Shown here piece after piece: positions 1 through 12,946 of a stretch of DNA of 64,000 nucleotides (positions within the stretch are counted from its first letter, which is position 1; each line of letters starts with the position of its first letter). The notes under the pieces were generated by a model. That model did not search any database. It was not told the origin of the DNA and worked only from the letters and a program-made list of their open reading frames with translations. A program made the position numbers and the translations under genes. Origin of the DNA: Periconia sp. R9002 (taxonomy: Eukaryota; Ascomycota; Dothideomycetes; Pleosporales; Periconiaceae); contig JAMAHW010000017.1 of NCBI GenBank assembly GCA_023627715.1, forward strand, positions 62,001-126,000, read 5' to 3'.

Positions 1-801
1 GGATCCAAGCCGCCTTCAACGTACCTGCCAACCGCATGTTCTTCATTTCCTGCGCGGCTAGTGATACATTATCCAATCGGTCAACAATGAAGAGTGATCC
101 TGGAAATATCCAGACTTTCCTACGGGGACTACAAACTATCTTCGGGGACATGACCAGTGCACTTGTCCCGGATGCAGAGCCGGACCCATCAATATGGCAG
201 GAATCTTTAGGCGCGACCGCACGGCAGCGCTTGTTGCTTTCCGAGTGTCTCGCGCATTTAGATTCGTTTTTATTGGCAGTTCAAAACCCGTTGGAGGACG
301 ATCGGTCTGCGGCTGCTCACACTCAAACGGACGAGGTCGATATAGTGGTCGCGGCAGAGTCACTTCGCCAGGCAGCCGAATGCCTAGCGCGTATCACGGG
401 TTTGGGTCAGAGCGGCGACGTCGAAGAAGTCCTCGGTGTTGTTTTCGAAAAGTAAGTTCTTTTATTGATTTTCCGGCCCCCTTGTACTGCACTGCGGTAT
501 CATCTCTATAGTAGGGTAGACCTCAATGGCAGGGCGGATTGCGGTTCCAATTTGGACCCCAAGTTGTCATTGCTATCGGTCAAGTGCACCAACCACCCTC
601 GAGCGGACTGTGCCGCCAGTAAAGCAAAGCCCCAATATCCACGCCCCTATATAGTATTGGGGTCCATTCTAAGTCATGTGGGGCGCCGCAGTCAGACGGC
701 CCTGATGCGTGATCCCGCTCCACACCCCCCATACGGGTGGCAAACTCTACCAGGCGCGTATCAAGCTAATGACTTCGAACAGGTTTTGCGTTGGAAAGTG
801 A
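1..801 (+). CDS. MSS1: Mitochondrial tRNA-modification GTPase (MnmE/GTPBP3 family), 3' part
   Basis: The gene is cut by the left window edge; exon sequence is in frame from base 3 to 451, and a last exon covers 783-801. The family installs the carboxymethylaminomethyl group on wobble uridine of mitochondrial tRNAs, working with MTO1. The visible part is the end of the G domain (segment with FISCAASD) and the C-terminal helical domain: ARQRLLLSECLAHLD, then the paired LRQAAECLARITG and VEEVLGVVFEK helices. MnmE proteins end in F-C-[IVL]-G-K, whose Cys is needed for catalysis. Reading straight on from VFEK hits a stop. A donor gtaagt at 452 joined to an acceptor at 781-782, with a gctaat branch site just upstream, gives K-FCVGK-stop at 783-801. 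The intron is 331 nt, much longer than others here. The family call is firm; the last exon is inferred from this motif match. Confidence 0.88.
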
Positions 802-1544
802 AATGTATCATAGTATGGCGAATCCAGTTACTCCAAAAAACCTGAATTTTTTTTCCAATGTTTAACGTCTTCTAAATTGTAAAGTGTGTATCGCCAGGAT
901 ACACTGCCAAAGTCCTTAACTCGTACCGGATTAATGCTACAAGAATGCGCATTCGAGACCAGCTCGCTCAAGCATGAAACAAGCAAAAAATGTCTATGAT
1001 GTAAAACTCGCAAGCACCAACTCCCCAGCAAAAAAGAAGTGAAACAATCGGAAAAGCAAAAAAAGCATGTTCAGAAAAATGCCATACTGCTGAAAGATCC
1101 GCAGTCCGAATATCCGCCCCAGGCTCAATGAAGAGCGATAAGATATACCAAAACCGTCTAAAAAAAGGAAATCCCGCAGTCTATAGGTCTCGTTTTGTCG
1201 AGAAAACAAAAAATGGGGAGGGGAAAAACGCCCTGTCCGTGATATCCATGATATGTCATATCCCAGCCGTTAAACCGTATCCGTGATCAATAGCTCTTTA
1301 TCCCGTAAAAGAAAATCCCATGAAAACATTCCCGAATAAAAGACTCCTTCGCTAAAATACCGATCCAACAAAAAAAAAGATGGGGAAAAAGAGGAAAATC
1401 CGACGCGCTATGCTGATTATATACAAGGTGCTTGAAAGAAACGGGCTGAGGGGTGATTAGATTGCGACAAAAAAATGGACGAGTCTATTCCGGAAACAGC
1501 AGGAACTGGGAGAAAGTGGAGGTAGAGGCGGAGTGGAGTCCGGT

Positions 1545-1700
1545 TCATTCGAAGCCGTTGTGAATCGATGAGGAGCGGAGATGCTGCGGGAGGGCATCCT
1601 TGAGGCGACGACGACGCCGGCGCCATCTCTCGATACGTTTCTTGCGGAGCGTTTTGAGAGGGGAGTGATCCCGTAGACTGGAGAATGAGCTGCTGGGCAT
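1545..1700 (-). CDS. Doubtful small basic ORF (51 codons)
   Basis: An ATG-started frame on the minus strand encodes a short Ser-rich then Arg-rich peptide. A core of TLRKKRIERWRRRRRRLKD is followed by a Ser-rich tail. The reverse strand upstream, to about 2,440, is CT-rich as in fungal leaders, which is the only context in its favour. The run of Arg codons lies on a CGT/CGC repeat that could arise by chance. I do not recognise a family. It may be a small nuclear or nucleic-acid-binding peptide, or nothing. Confidence 0.15.
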   Translation of the reverse strand: MPSSSFSSLRDHSPLKTLRKKRIERWRRRRRRLKDALPQHLRSSSIHNGFE

Positions 1701-2494
1701 GGTTGCTTTCTCGTGTGATGAGACAAGAAGGCAGCTTTGTTGTTTTGCCACGAGTGGTGGCGATGTTCGTTGTTGGTGGGAAGTCAGGGAGATTTCCCCT
1801 TTAGTTGTAGCCTCCACGTCCGGCCATTTTTGAGGACGTTTCTTGAGTGGTGGTTTTTCTGGTTTGGCTTTTGATGGTTTGGCTCTGAGCGGTCTTGCTT
1901 CGTAGCAAGTGTGGGTGTTCGTTTGATGGTGTTGTTATTTCCCAGCGGCAAATCGATGGATAGAAATAGCTTAGTTATAACCTCCACGGCCCATTGATGC
2001 GGTGTTGTGTTTGGTCGTTGGTGGATAAGCGGAATGCTGTGTCGAAGGAAATGGAAGAGTGGCGAAGTTGCAACTCTGAGTGTTCGAGATGGTTGCTTAT
2101 GTCGATGGATGCCTGGGTAATGTGTGTGTGGGGGATGACCAGACGAACGAGTGACTCAAAGGAGAAAGAACAGCCAATTGTTTAGACTTATAAATCAAAA
2201 AACTCCTCGGACAAGAAAAGAATTGGGAAGAGGTTTGGTGTGGGATCTGCGATTCGCTGACTGTCGAGTTGGAGTCAAGGATCTGTGCGTGTTGGGTGGA
2301 GTGAATGTGAATGCAGAGTGATGAAAAGGGTAAGTCTATCAGTAAGTAGTTATGCGAAGGGCGTGTGTGGAAATGTTGTAGTGTATGAAGATGATGGGGG
2401 ATCGAAAAGTGAAACTGACTGCCTAACCTCCATCCAGGCACCCTTTATACAAGAGGCCTTTCGAACAGGTCGTAACCGTATCCCAGTCCCCTTC

Positions 2495-2563
2495 CCATAC
2501 ACCCATACCCATACACACGCACACGCACACAGACACAGACACACAGACACCACCACCACCACA
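2495..2563. repeat. CA-rich compound microsatellite
   Basis: A run of cccatac, acac, acgcac, agacac and cac units, ending in several CAC triplets. It is simple-sequence DNA. Open frames through it (His/Thr repeats on one strand, Val/Cys repeats on the other) are artefacts of the repeat. Confidence 0.8.
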
Positions 2564-5500
2564 CCTATCATCCATGTCGCGGTTTCCTAGGGCGTTTACG
2601 CAACGGCGTAAAAAGGCAATGCAAGCCACCTTGCGCTCAGGCATGCTAGGTATACCGGCAGGTACCCCTTCCACCATCTAGTCATCCCATCTTCCCTGAA
2701 CCCTGTCGGGCTGCGGTGGAGCTGGCGATGCCATAAGAACAAAAATAATGTGTAAGAAAGGCTTGTGTTCAGCGTTAGGTAGGAAGTAGATGGGCTGCGG
2801 ACAGGGGTCGTGGCCTATCTGCTCGGGTCTGAGTTTAGTTTAGGGTATCGGAAACGGTTTCTTTCTCCCTCTTCGCTCGCTCGCGCTGTATCGAGTCCTA
2901 CTACCCTCCAACCCCTGTGTCTGTTTCTCGATTGGATGATTCTCCGTTTCTATCGTTTCGCTTTTTTTGCGAGTACGTGCGCGTATGCGCGGGTTTTTTT
3001 CCTCTGGTTTCGTTCACCCCATTTGTAAGATTTCGAAATCTGACGGCACCATACATCACTCACCCACCACACTACATCACCCACACAGAAAGAATTACGA
3101 AGCCGTGATATTACGAATGGTTCTCTGGTTTTCTAGCATCGTAACACGCGCGTTCCTTTGGTAATCAATTCTCCCCCTCTCCAATAAGATTTCTGTTTGG
3201 GTGGGTGGGTGTGGTAGCAGTGGAAATTCCGTAAACCCGCAACCGCCGTCGGTCCGTCGACACCATGTCCCCCTTCCATCGCATTCCACTCATTCACTGA
3301 GCGGACGGCGGACGTACGGGGGACGGGCACGGCACGAAAACAACACCAGGGGCACTTTGTACGTCTCTGTGTTTTCTTCCGTTGTTTTATTTGTCTCGAG
3401 AGGAAAGGGAACAAAAATTACTCGCGAATGCGTTCAGCGAAGCCCAGCAGCGTACCCGCCCGCCTGCCCTGCAGAGGTGCAGCGCAGCACAGTGCAGTGC
3501 ACAATGCACTTGCAGAGCCAGGAATAGAGAAAGTAGTCATCCTGGGACCTGAGCCTCTTTGTTGCTGTGCACGGACTGAATCCCCGGTGTGCTAGTGTGT
3601 GGATGTGAGTGGGTTCTTGGGAGTGGTGGGAACATGGACCTTCATCGCGTGGGTGCTAGGATACGCAGGACATCCGATGGGTGGGTGCCCGGCGCGGTGG
3701 TGCCAGTGGCGCAGGGATTATTGAGAGCCGCACTTGAGTTATTGTGTAATCTAGCACTCTGGCTCAACTATAGACTGTAGTTTTTGGTAATCTTCGTGCA
3801 CTGATGTCCGCACGGTTTGTGGTAGAAGCTGACTGATGGGGAATGGAGACGGAACATATTGGATGGATTCGTGGGTCGATTGTTTGGGTGAAAGTGCTGA
3901 AAAGGGATCTGCCACTCCAGCTATAGCACCATTTTCTTTCTTTTTTTAGTCGTAGGTTTCCTTTTGCGTAACTATCCTTCAGTGGGGGCTTTCCTCTCAT
4001 TCCACACGGCTAACCCGAGGAGTACATAGATTTTCAGTCTGTCATTATCTGACATTTACCCCAAGCATTTCTGCTCAAGTAACAGGCAACAATCCTTCAC
4101 AAGAGATGCCATGCCTCCTCCATCATCAGCATCATCAGCATGGTCATCATAGTCATGGCTGGACTGATGTTGCTCATATCCCGTGCCAGGGGGAGAAACG
4201 GTCTACCTACTCTGTGCCTAAGAAAGACACCTATCAAGAGTCTGGGAGGGCGTGGGGTTGTATCATTCTCACAAGCGCTCCCAGGCTCCTGATAGGTTGC
4301 GTGCGCAATATTATGCAGTCATACTCCCTGGCATCATCATTCGTACCAAATCAGCACCAACTCGCATCACCGGACCCCAGCCAGTCAGGGACACCAGCAC
4401 GCTGGCTCTTCTCAGCCTCCCCGGCGCCGCAACCTTTTACTCATCCAGACTCATCGCATGTGCCTTGCTCTGCCCCCAGCGCTCGAGGGGAAATGGCCTA
4501 CCACGTGACCAAGTAGACTCGCAACGTCTTTTCTTGAACTACCTGTTGGGAATTATTAGGCCTGTTGATCATCATTATGATTCTAGTCTTTGTGTTCCTA
4601 TGTGATACTACTGGCAAGGCATATTTCAGGCCCTTCATCGGACTCGCCGTTCATGACCGTCTCTCGACCTTGAGATTCAATTATCGCTGTGGAACGGAAC
4701 GGGTCAAGGTCTCGTCTCATCGAGCAGCATCGCAGATGCATCGCACCGAGACGCCGGCTCGGGATGAGTGAGTCAAATGGGGCGGATACCGGTAAACTCC
4801 TTTGTGCTTCGGTTACCCGTTACTCAGATGGCAATGTGGCATCTCCTCGGACTCGACGTGAGCCATGTGCGGAAATTTTTTTGATGATGATAATCCTTCT
4901 AGATTATTCCGTTTTGCCAAATCTGACATGTGTTTCTTCTCTCTACCCTCGATCGGTCCACAGGGACGAGCTGTGTGTGTTACCGAGCGCTGCCAAACCG
5001 GCCCCCGCCAGCCCTAGAGGCCCCCCCAGCGGCCATGTGTGCGTGTGCGTTGTTTCGAAATTTCGCAAAATCGTCAATCAGACGGCGGAACGCCTGTCAA
5101 GAACGTGTGGAGTTTCCAAATCATCGCGATCCACATTATTACAAAGAGGTACAGCTTTGCATGGGTAGGTATTACTGTAACACGCACGCAGTGTCAAAGC
5201 TAGTTCACAGACAGAGGAAACAGGAACACAGAAAGTACATAGTTTCACCTCCAGCTGTAGCTGTACACTCAGGTACCATTTTTTCAGATTTAATGCAGGT
5301 CCAACTAGCTCAAGTGCGGCAGTGCACACGAGCTGGGAACGGTTAATCAGACTATAGCACGAGCGTTAAAATGCCTGATTACCGGGATGCAGCGAGCGTC
5401 ACGATGTATCAGTAACATCGGCCAACGCACGTAGATTCGGCGACTGTCGATTCGGCGACTTTGCCTTAGCTCCCCTGGGTTCTTTCATTCTCTTCAGCCC

Positions 5501-8034
5501 AGCGAGACAAGACGTTGTGACCGCCGGGGAAGAAGGGCGCCGGCTGGTCGACCTCAGCTGCCTCGACCCGTTGACAGCGCCAGTGCGCAGTTCGAACTAA
5601 ACGTTCCTGGAGTTAACTCTCCCCAGATCGGATTAGCTGCCGTCCCTCTAGAGCAATACGGGATCGGCTGCGGTGCCGTTTGAGTCATGACCCGTGCGCT
5701 TCAGGTGTGAGGTCGTGTTTGCGCAGTTGAGGGTTCAAGATGTTAGTATGTTGCATCGCATTACATTGCCTCTTTGCTTTAGGGGGCCCGACATACCATC
5801 ACTGTTTCGAGCTTGACCGGTAGATAGGCATCAGGCAATTCAGTGCCCGCACCGCGATTATGGAGGACGAGAGAACAGTTAGCCTTTGCGGCATATCCCA
5901 TTGACCGTTCAAGAGCACCGCACGGGCTCGAAACCTGTCTTCAAATAATCTTTGTCCACCAATGACAGCAACCACCATATCTCTGGTTAATGTCCAACGC
6001 CTATTAGTCGAAAGCGAAATAGACTTCGGAAATCATGGCCCTGCTTCATCCTGTCCGTCGGGTAACGGGTTGGGCTATTGCTCTTTCCAGCTCCAGGGAC
6101 GGTATCTGGATCCCGTTGTCTTACGATTTCTTCCAGGGCACCACGCGAGATCGACAGGGGGGACCTTCTTGTGTCCTCAGCCTTCTCACAGAATCCAAAC
6201 GGATGTAATATCGTCTACACGTACCTTGTGGGCGCATTGACAACCAACCATAATGCAGGTACCTACCTAACTCATGTACTTCCTATTCGGCCCATTACAT
6301 ACCTATTACAGAGTAGTAAAAATGCTGCAACTTGACTCCCCAGGGGTGAGCGCGCACTCATTCCTTTGTCCCTGCAAGGAACGTTTCTCACCTCATTTTT
6401 TTCTTCCTTGAAACTTGTCGGCCGATTCTGTTCCCAGTCATTGCATGCTTCTGACCCACTGCGCCTGATGCATACACAACGTGTCTTCAAAAAACACACA
6501 TAGATGCTGCAGGTACAAGGGCTTGCAGTCTCCGGACCCCAAAGATAGCACGTGTATGACTGTGGATGATGACATGAAGGTAATGTCATTGTGCTGATGA
6601 TGCGTTGGTTGATCAGGGGGAGCGCGTGTGCAGCACACCCTCTTTTCTTCATTACCCCTGTGGATTGCAATCGTGATGCTAGCAGCTCCCACACCTTCGG
6701 GCTGCCGGTTGCCTGTCCGACTGCATTTGACATGGGGTCCTCATGACATCTCGTGCGGTGGTACAAACGAGGCTTCGATACCCGAGTGCGAAGAAACGTA
6801 ATGGAACGATGGCCGCCGGCGAACGACAGGGCAAGGCGAGGCAAGGCGGAAAATTGACATTCCAAGGGAGGGGAACACCACGACGAACGAGAAACGAAGT
6901 GACGAAATGCGCAGCCCCTTCAAGTGCATCTTGTTATCTAGAATATTGTATCACAATGCGAAGGCAAAATGATGCACTTGGTTGCCTCCGGAAGAATTTT
7001 TCCTGTCTCCTCCCCTCTATTGATACTAGTTTTCGGAACTCGAATATTTTTTTTGAAGCCGAAGGAATCTAGCACTGCAGCTGCATGTACGTATGTACCT
7101 GCATACCACATACCCTCCCCCGAGTAAACCCTCGTAACTCGCAAAGCGCGTCGCAGATGCAACCTTTCCAATACCACCTCTTCTACTTCTGTATGCTCCC
7201 AGCCTCGCCGAACTGTGCTACAGCTCTTCGTTGACTTGTGCCGGTGAATGATAGTTGGGGTCGGTCCTCTTTCCGAGTCCGAATTCACAATCTATTTTCG
7301 CATTGCCTTCTCGTTGCCTTCCTTTTCCACTCTCACTACCTGCACTCCATCTGTCATTTCCATCGTCATTCTTTTTTCTTTTCAAATTAACCCCCCACTC
7401 TCACTTCCTCGCTACTGACTTCCCTGCATACAACACGCTCATGGACCATGGTTACATTACGCGGCTTACTAAATCAAGAATATGCAGCCTTTTCTAAAAA
7501 TAAAAACTAGCTTTTCCAACCACGATTTTGGTTCCCGCGAGCCAAAAAATAGCGTCCGAACTAACCACTCCAACATCAAAGTATAATCTAAGATTATACA
7601 CATAGGTAGTAATCGTAGCTTACCTATGGGCATCTATTTCGAGGCGTTGGGTGGTCAGAGTTGATCCTATTCACTGCTGCGCATGTCCCACTGTCGATCT
7701 TGAAGATGCGCAAAGGTGCCGACCGACCCAAAGGCTGACCCTTCAGGCGAGCCAATAACGCAGACCTATTCCCCTAGCAATGAGCGCAAGTCATCGCAAA
7801 AGGGTGGTAGTGGAGGCCTCTTCGTGACCCCTCCATCACCAATGAATGCCTCGCCGACGCTCGATATCCAATTGATTGAGATTCGTGCTATGAAGTTTAG
7901 GGCGGCTGTCAGCAATCATCGGAATCGGATGGATTGCAGAAGCGCCGTCCTCCTTTATCGCGGGGTTCTGCGTACGCCCCCAAGGATCTGCGAATGGGGC
8001 TTTTGGATGGATTGGATGGTGTGCGAAAAGGGGG

Positions 8035-8062
8035 TTTTTTTTTTTGGGGGGGGGGGGGGGGG
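8035..8062. repeat. Homopolymer junction T11-G17
   Basis: Eleven T are followed directly by seventeen G on the plus strand. Such tracts are prone to slippage and sequencing length errors. A frame passes through it (Phe/Gly run), but no gene can be supported. Confidence 0.85.
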
Positions 8063-11000
8063 TGCTGTGCTTGGCTACAGCGCATCATGGAGCTTTATTT
8101 GGGTAAATGGGTTACGCGATTTCGGAGCAGGGCGGACATTCGTATGGGTTTATCTCGATTCGACGGTGATGGATGGTGTGTTATGGGTACAAAAAATCAG
8201 GTTTCCAAGTAGAGTATCTTTGGTTGGTATTCGGTCGACCTTATTCTTGAGTTATAGCTTCTAAAATAGCACGTCGTGTACAGATGCGGATATTGCGGTT
8301 TCCGTTTCTGGCATGATCGGTCGATTGCTTAACTTGCATACGTCAGCGCCCTCTCTCTACCTCTATGTCGGAGCAGTATCCACCTGCTTCTCATTCATAA
8401 TTCTACGGTTTTTCCTATTTTCTCAAAACTGCAAGCGAGCACACCCAACGGAGCAGGAATCGCGAGAATAGGCAAACACGCTATTGATTTCTGCCTTGAC
8501 GACAAGGCGCAAGGTTATCTTTCCCCTGCCTTGTATCGCCTGGTCGAGGAGCAGGTAGGCGACACGAACACATGTTCTCCTTCGCCTCGTATATTCGCTT
8601 TTGCAGGAGCGTGATGTGTTTGCCTTCTTCAACGTTACATGCATGCCGTGGCGCACTTAGCGGGCAATCACTGGAATCGAAGCATGGTTGAATACGAGCC
8701 AGTCGAAGCCTAGCCTTCATTGATTTTTCGTACAGGAACGTTGTTCAATATTCTGGTCCACAAATTGCAGCAAATCGGCTGCTAGACCAGGCAAATAGCG
8801 CTTGCGGAAGGCACGCATGTTCGAAACCTGTTGTCGAAACATGACCTTGCCCTTCGTATTCCAAGTAACTAGAGGATTGGGTCGTGCTAGATGTGCATAA
8901 TGCCTATGCGGCTTCTGCTTCCATCAATCAAATTGCGGGAACGTACATTTGCTGGGATACCCGACAAAATGGTTCTCGGGTTTTCGAATTGTAGCACGAC
9001 GCACTGGATAGCTTTCAATATTCCTGATCCGGATTGGATCGTGGATTAATTCTTTTTTTCCTTTATTCCGTCCCCATGTTCGATTTCCGCTCCATCCTTT
9101 GGCAAATCGTACGTTTTCGTTCCTACTTTTCAATGTACCACGGCATGCCAGCGCATAGGTGTATTTCGTTCCCTACTTTTGCTAACCACGAGAGGATGTC
9201 TTGTGTTTCCTTTGATGTAGCTGATCCGGGGGATGTGGTCCCTTCAAATAGTCTATGTATAGATAATCTCCACAGGGTCTATGTCGTGTCGCATAGCTAC
9301 CAGTTTCAAACCTCACATGACGACGTGATATCTCATACGGTACAAATCTATACTGTTGCATGTGCACAGTTTTCGATGTATGGGAAAGTTAGACCAGGCT
9401 TGGATTTCACAAGGCCTTCACCACTTTGCCCTCGTACCATATTCTTCCACTCACAACCCGCAGCCCATGCCACATTCCAACCTGGCTTTCATCCGATAAC
9501 AACTAGCATATCAACAGCAACAGCCAGATACTCATAGACAATGCAACAAAACCTCCCAACACCGTCTCAACCCCAAAGGCCACCAAGCTCAAAGAAACCT
9601 CGGTGCCGCCCAACTCCCAATAAACCCGAGTGTAGTAGCGCCTTGAACGACAACACACGAGTGACAGAAAGCCAGATCGTCAGGAGAACCGCACTGCCCC
9701 GCGTTGCAGTGCCCGCAGAGGTGCGTGGCAGGCACCAGGCCTATTTTAGGGTTGCGGCCCCCAGTGTCGCTCATAGCGGGAGGAATGGTCTAACTTACCA
9801 GGCCTATCCCTGTTGTACATAAAGGAGGGTGTGGCGCGGGTACTTGGGGCGTACTTACTCACGCTAAAGAACGATAGTTTGGCAGGTACGGCGGGGGTGG
9901 TCAGAGAGGTGGGGATATGCTTTGGAGAGATTCGGGGATAGAATGACGCGTAGGTTGGAGGGTGCGCATGAGTGATAATGCAGGGCAGAAGTCTATCTTC
10001 CAATGATGCATATCGTTTGATTCTCAAAGTCATTAGGAAGCGTAGTTCAGTTGATCAAATAGATCCATCTTTCATTATCCTCTTGTGTGTCAATCATTCG
10101 TAAGAAAAACAGGCAGTGCACATGGCCATCGCATACACCCAGCCAATCCGACTTCAAGAATGTCATATGACAAGTTTTGTCATCCCGCTCACAATATACT
10201 TTACAGGGAACAAGGTACACACAAGTGCTCACCAACGGTGTCCCTATTCGACAACTTTAGCTGCGAAGCTAAATTCCAGCCCATACGGGAGCTAAACGAT
10301 AGCGTAAATACGCACGGTACTTTGGTCGTCATCCCGCCCAGGCCCTGCTTACCATAGTCTATCGGTCCGGCAGACTTTGGAGGAAGATGACGTCGAGTCC
10401 GTGGGCCTCCTTCCCATTTACAGTGTGTGCTTCGTGGACAGGTTGTGTGGCCTCTGACAAAAGGGGAAGTAAATGTGGCTTATGTGTTGCCAATCCGGGC
10501 ATCATCGGTCGAAGTGACGTAGTAAAAGAAGGAGGCGTACGATAGCGAAGGCCCCAAGATTGGTGGGGATGGAATATTCGATGTTATGGTTTGGGACATG
10601 GAGAACTTGCTTGCGAAGAAGCACATTTTTGGAGGACCTCACGAATGCTTGATGTCGTCAAAACAAGAGCATGAGATCATATGCGATCATCTCATTCCCC
10701 ATCACTGGTGACTGTATGCGCAACAACCACCTCACATCATTACGACCAGATCAATATGTAACGGGCCGTCCCGTCACGAATGGCCTTGTAGGCCGCAACG
10801 CCCCGGTATCAGCGATGGATCTCCAGCCAGCCTATCCCCAATCGCCATATTGCCACCGCGAATCCTCACGTATCCGCTTCTACTCTATAAGATGATCAAT
10901 ATTATTAATATATGTGGATGGGGAAACAATACCGAAGTGCTACCCAGGCTATCCTTGCCTGGACAGAGAAGAAGAATATCATCGCATTAATAAAAGATTA

Positions 11001-11249
11001 CGTGCGGTATCGACACAGCAAATCTATCACGAAGACGTCCTCGTGCGCGTTCGCTATAAGTAGTCTTTCTAGAGTCTAAATGTATAATTACAAACAATTA
11101 CCTGTGTACGTCTGGCGGGGGTAACATTTTGCGTGTTTGTTGATTGTTTTTGATCTCAAGCAGATATTGCAAATAATTCCACCACGATACGACAATCAAT
11201 CCAACTTCTGAAAATTACAGATAGGTCATTCTACCTAACCTCGCGGTAT

Positions 11250-12230
11250 CACATGTTATCTTTACCTTCGTGCTACGTCATACTCCGTAAATATATTATC
11301 CATTTATACCAATCTCCACGAATTTCGCACCGCTCCTCTCTACTTCGGACATATAAACCGCAAGCCCTTGAAAGCCACCTCCCTCTACATTACACAGAAT
11401 TCATCCAATACATAAATACACAAAGCCAACTTCATTACTACACCTACCTCACGTACCCGTCACGTTTCCTCCGTTCGTCCATCCCCCTAATACACAATTC
11501 AACAACGTCCTTAATATTTGCACGTCTTCATCACAAACCACTCCCCATAATTGGTACAAACCAATCAAGATCGACCATACCTAAACATCGTGCACATTAC
11601 CTATGAAACAACAACACCCTATCATTTCCCGTGTATGAAAGATAAATATGGCTAATTTGACTTGACCCAAAGTCCCACCGTCACAAACACACCACCCGCA
11701 CACGTCGCTATTCCAGCCTTACCGATTTAGAAAAACAGCACGTGCAAATAGCGATTCTCCAGACATACCCTTATTGAAAGTCTCGTATATACAATTTCTC
11801 TCGTATACATAATTTCATACGTAAGGACCATCAACCCAACCCGCACAACACAAATCCTCCACCCCTTCACCCATACACCCTATCAACCTACACGGTATAA
11901 TAACCCCGCACTCCCTCCCTTCCACTCCTATCCTATCCTACCCCCCTCACTCGCCTACCTAATTACATACCCGCGCCCTCTACCACCAACCCATCACTCC
12001 ACCTTTCACCCACCCCTTCATCCACGCCCCCCTCAAATCTACGCATCCAACCATCCTTCTACACAAAAAACCACACAAAAAAACCCACACAGAAAACTCA
12101 CCCGCCCCCGCTCCGTTACCCATCCACCCCCAATTTCCCTCCCCTTCAAAAACCAGTCCTGGCCCCCACCCCACACACCCACAAACGCCAGGCGTCAGCA
12201 CCAGCAGCACACGACACGTATCCCTACCTG
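11250..12230. other. C-rich, G-poor strand-asymmetric block
   Basis: The plus strand is dominated by C, A and T with very little G, especially 11,820-12,210, where runs such as cctacccccctc, cccaccccttc and ccacccccaatttcc recur. Beyond about 12,350 the plus strand becomes G-rich (gggggtatgggg, ggatggatgg), and 13,220-13,480 is again strongly G-rich. No coding frame is convincing. The skew resembles promoter or untranslated DNA. Confidence 0.5.
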
Positions 12231-12920
12231 CATGTAAGCAAGCCCCCCCTCGCGACTCGCAGCCGCAACGTTCCGGGTCCGACGGTGTGGGTCTGGGATA
12301 CCGGATCGCCTTCGTGTTCGCGATTGCTTCCTTGCCGGATTGTTTTGTCTCAGGGGGTATGGGGGAAGAGGTATACGGGGGTAGGGTATGTGTGTATGTT
12401 TCCGTTTGTATAGGCTGGGGAGGGAAGGGAAGGAAAGAATAGATGGATGGATGGGTTAAGGCATGTAGGTATGGGTTTATTCGTTAGCGTTGACGTCAGG
12501 TTTTTTTTGGTACAAGATGATGAATGGATGGATGTATGGATGGAGAAGTTGCTTGCGGACTTTCTTTTTTTTTCCCCCGCCCTCCGACGGTTTTGGGGAA
12601 AGATCACGATGATTTTTCGCAGCAGCGCAAAAACGGTGAGGAGAAAAGAAAGAGAAAAGAAAAGAGGCAAGCAGCGCCGCAGCGGGGGAGACGAAAAAAT
12701 ACTAACTACAAGTTGTGTCCGAACAACAAACAACAACTAAGATGTGCTAGATGTACGTGCCGTACATGTTGAGGCGACCAGTCAGTCAACAATTCACATG
12801 ACCAAACCTCCACGTATGCACACGCACGTAGGCATATGCAAGTATGTACGAACCTACCTATAGCGAAACAAGGACAAGGATACATACATACAGTACCTAG
12901 AACATGCAATTCCACGCGCC

Positions 12921-12946
12921 CACACACACACACACACACACACACA
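12921..12946. repeat. (CA)13 microsatellite
   Basis: A perfect dinucleotide run of thirteen CA units in the gene-poor interval upstream of the HUS1 stop side. It explains the Val/Cys-repeat frames on the minus strand here. Confidence 0.9.

Noticed and set aside
512..845. Acceptor at 510-511 and continuing frame as the MSS1 last exon
   Set aside because: That frame encodes unrelated sequence; the acceptor at 781-782 gives the diagnostic FCVGK end.
4106..4516. 136-codon plus-strand frame starting with a His/Gln repeat
   Set aside because: The His/Gln run reflects catcatcag simple repeats; the rest has no motif, and a second frame overlaps it equally well.
6272..6865. 197-codon minus-strand frame
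   Set aside because: Cys- and Arg-rich random composition, no family motif, overlapped by other frames; no splice signals extend it.
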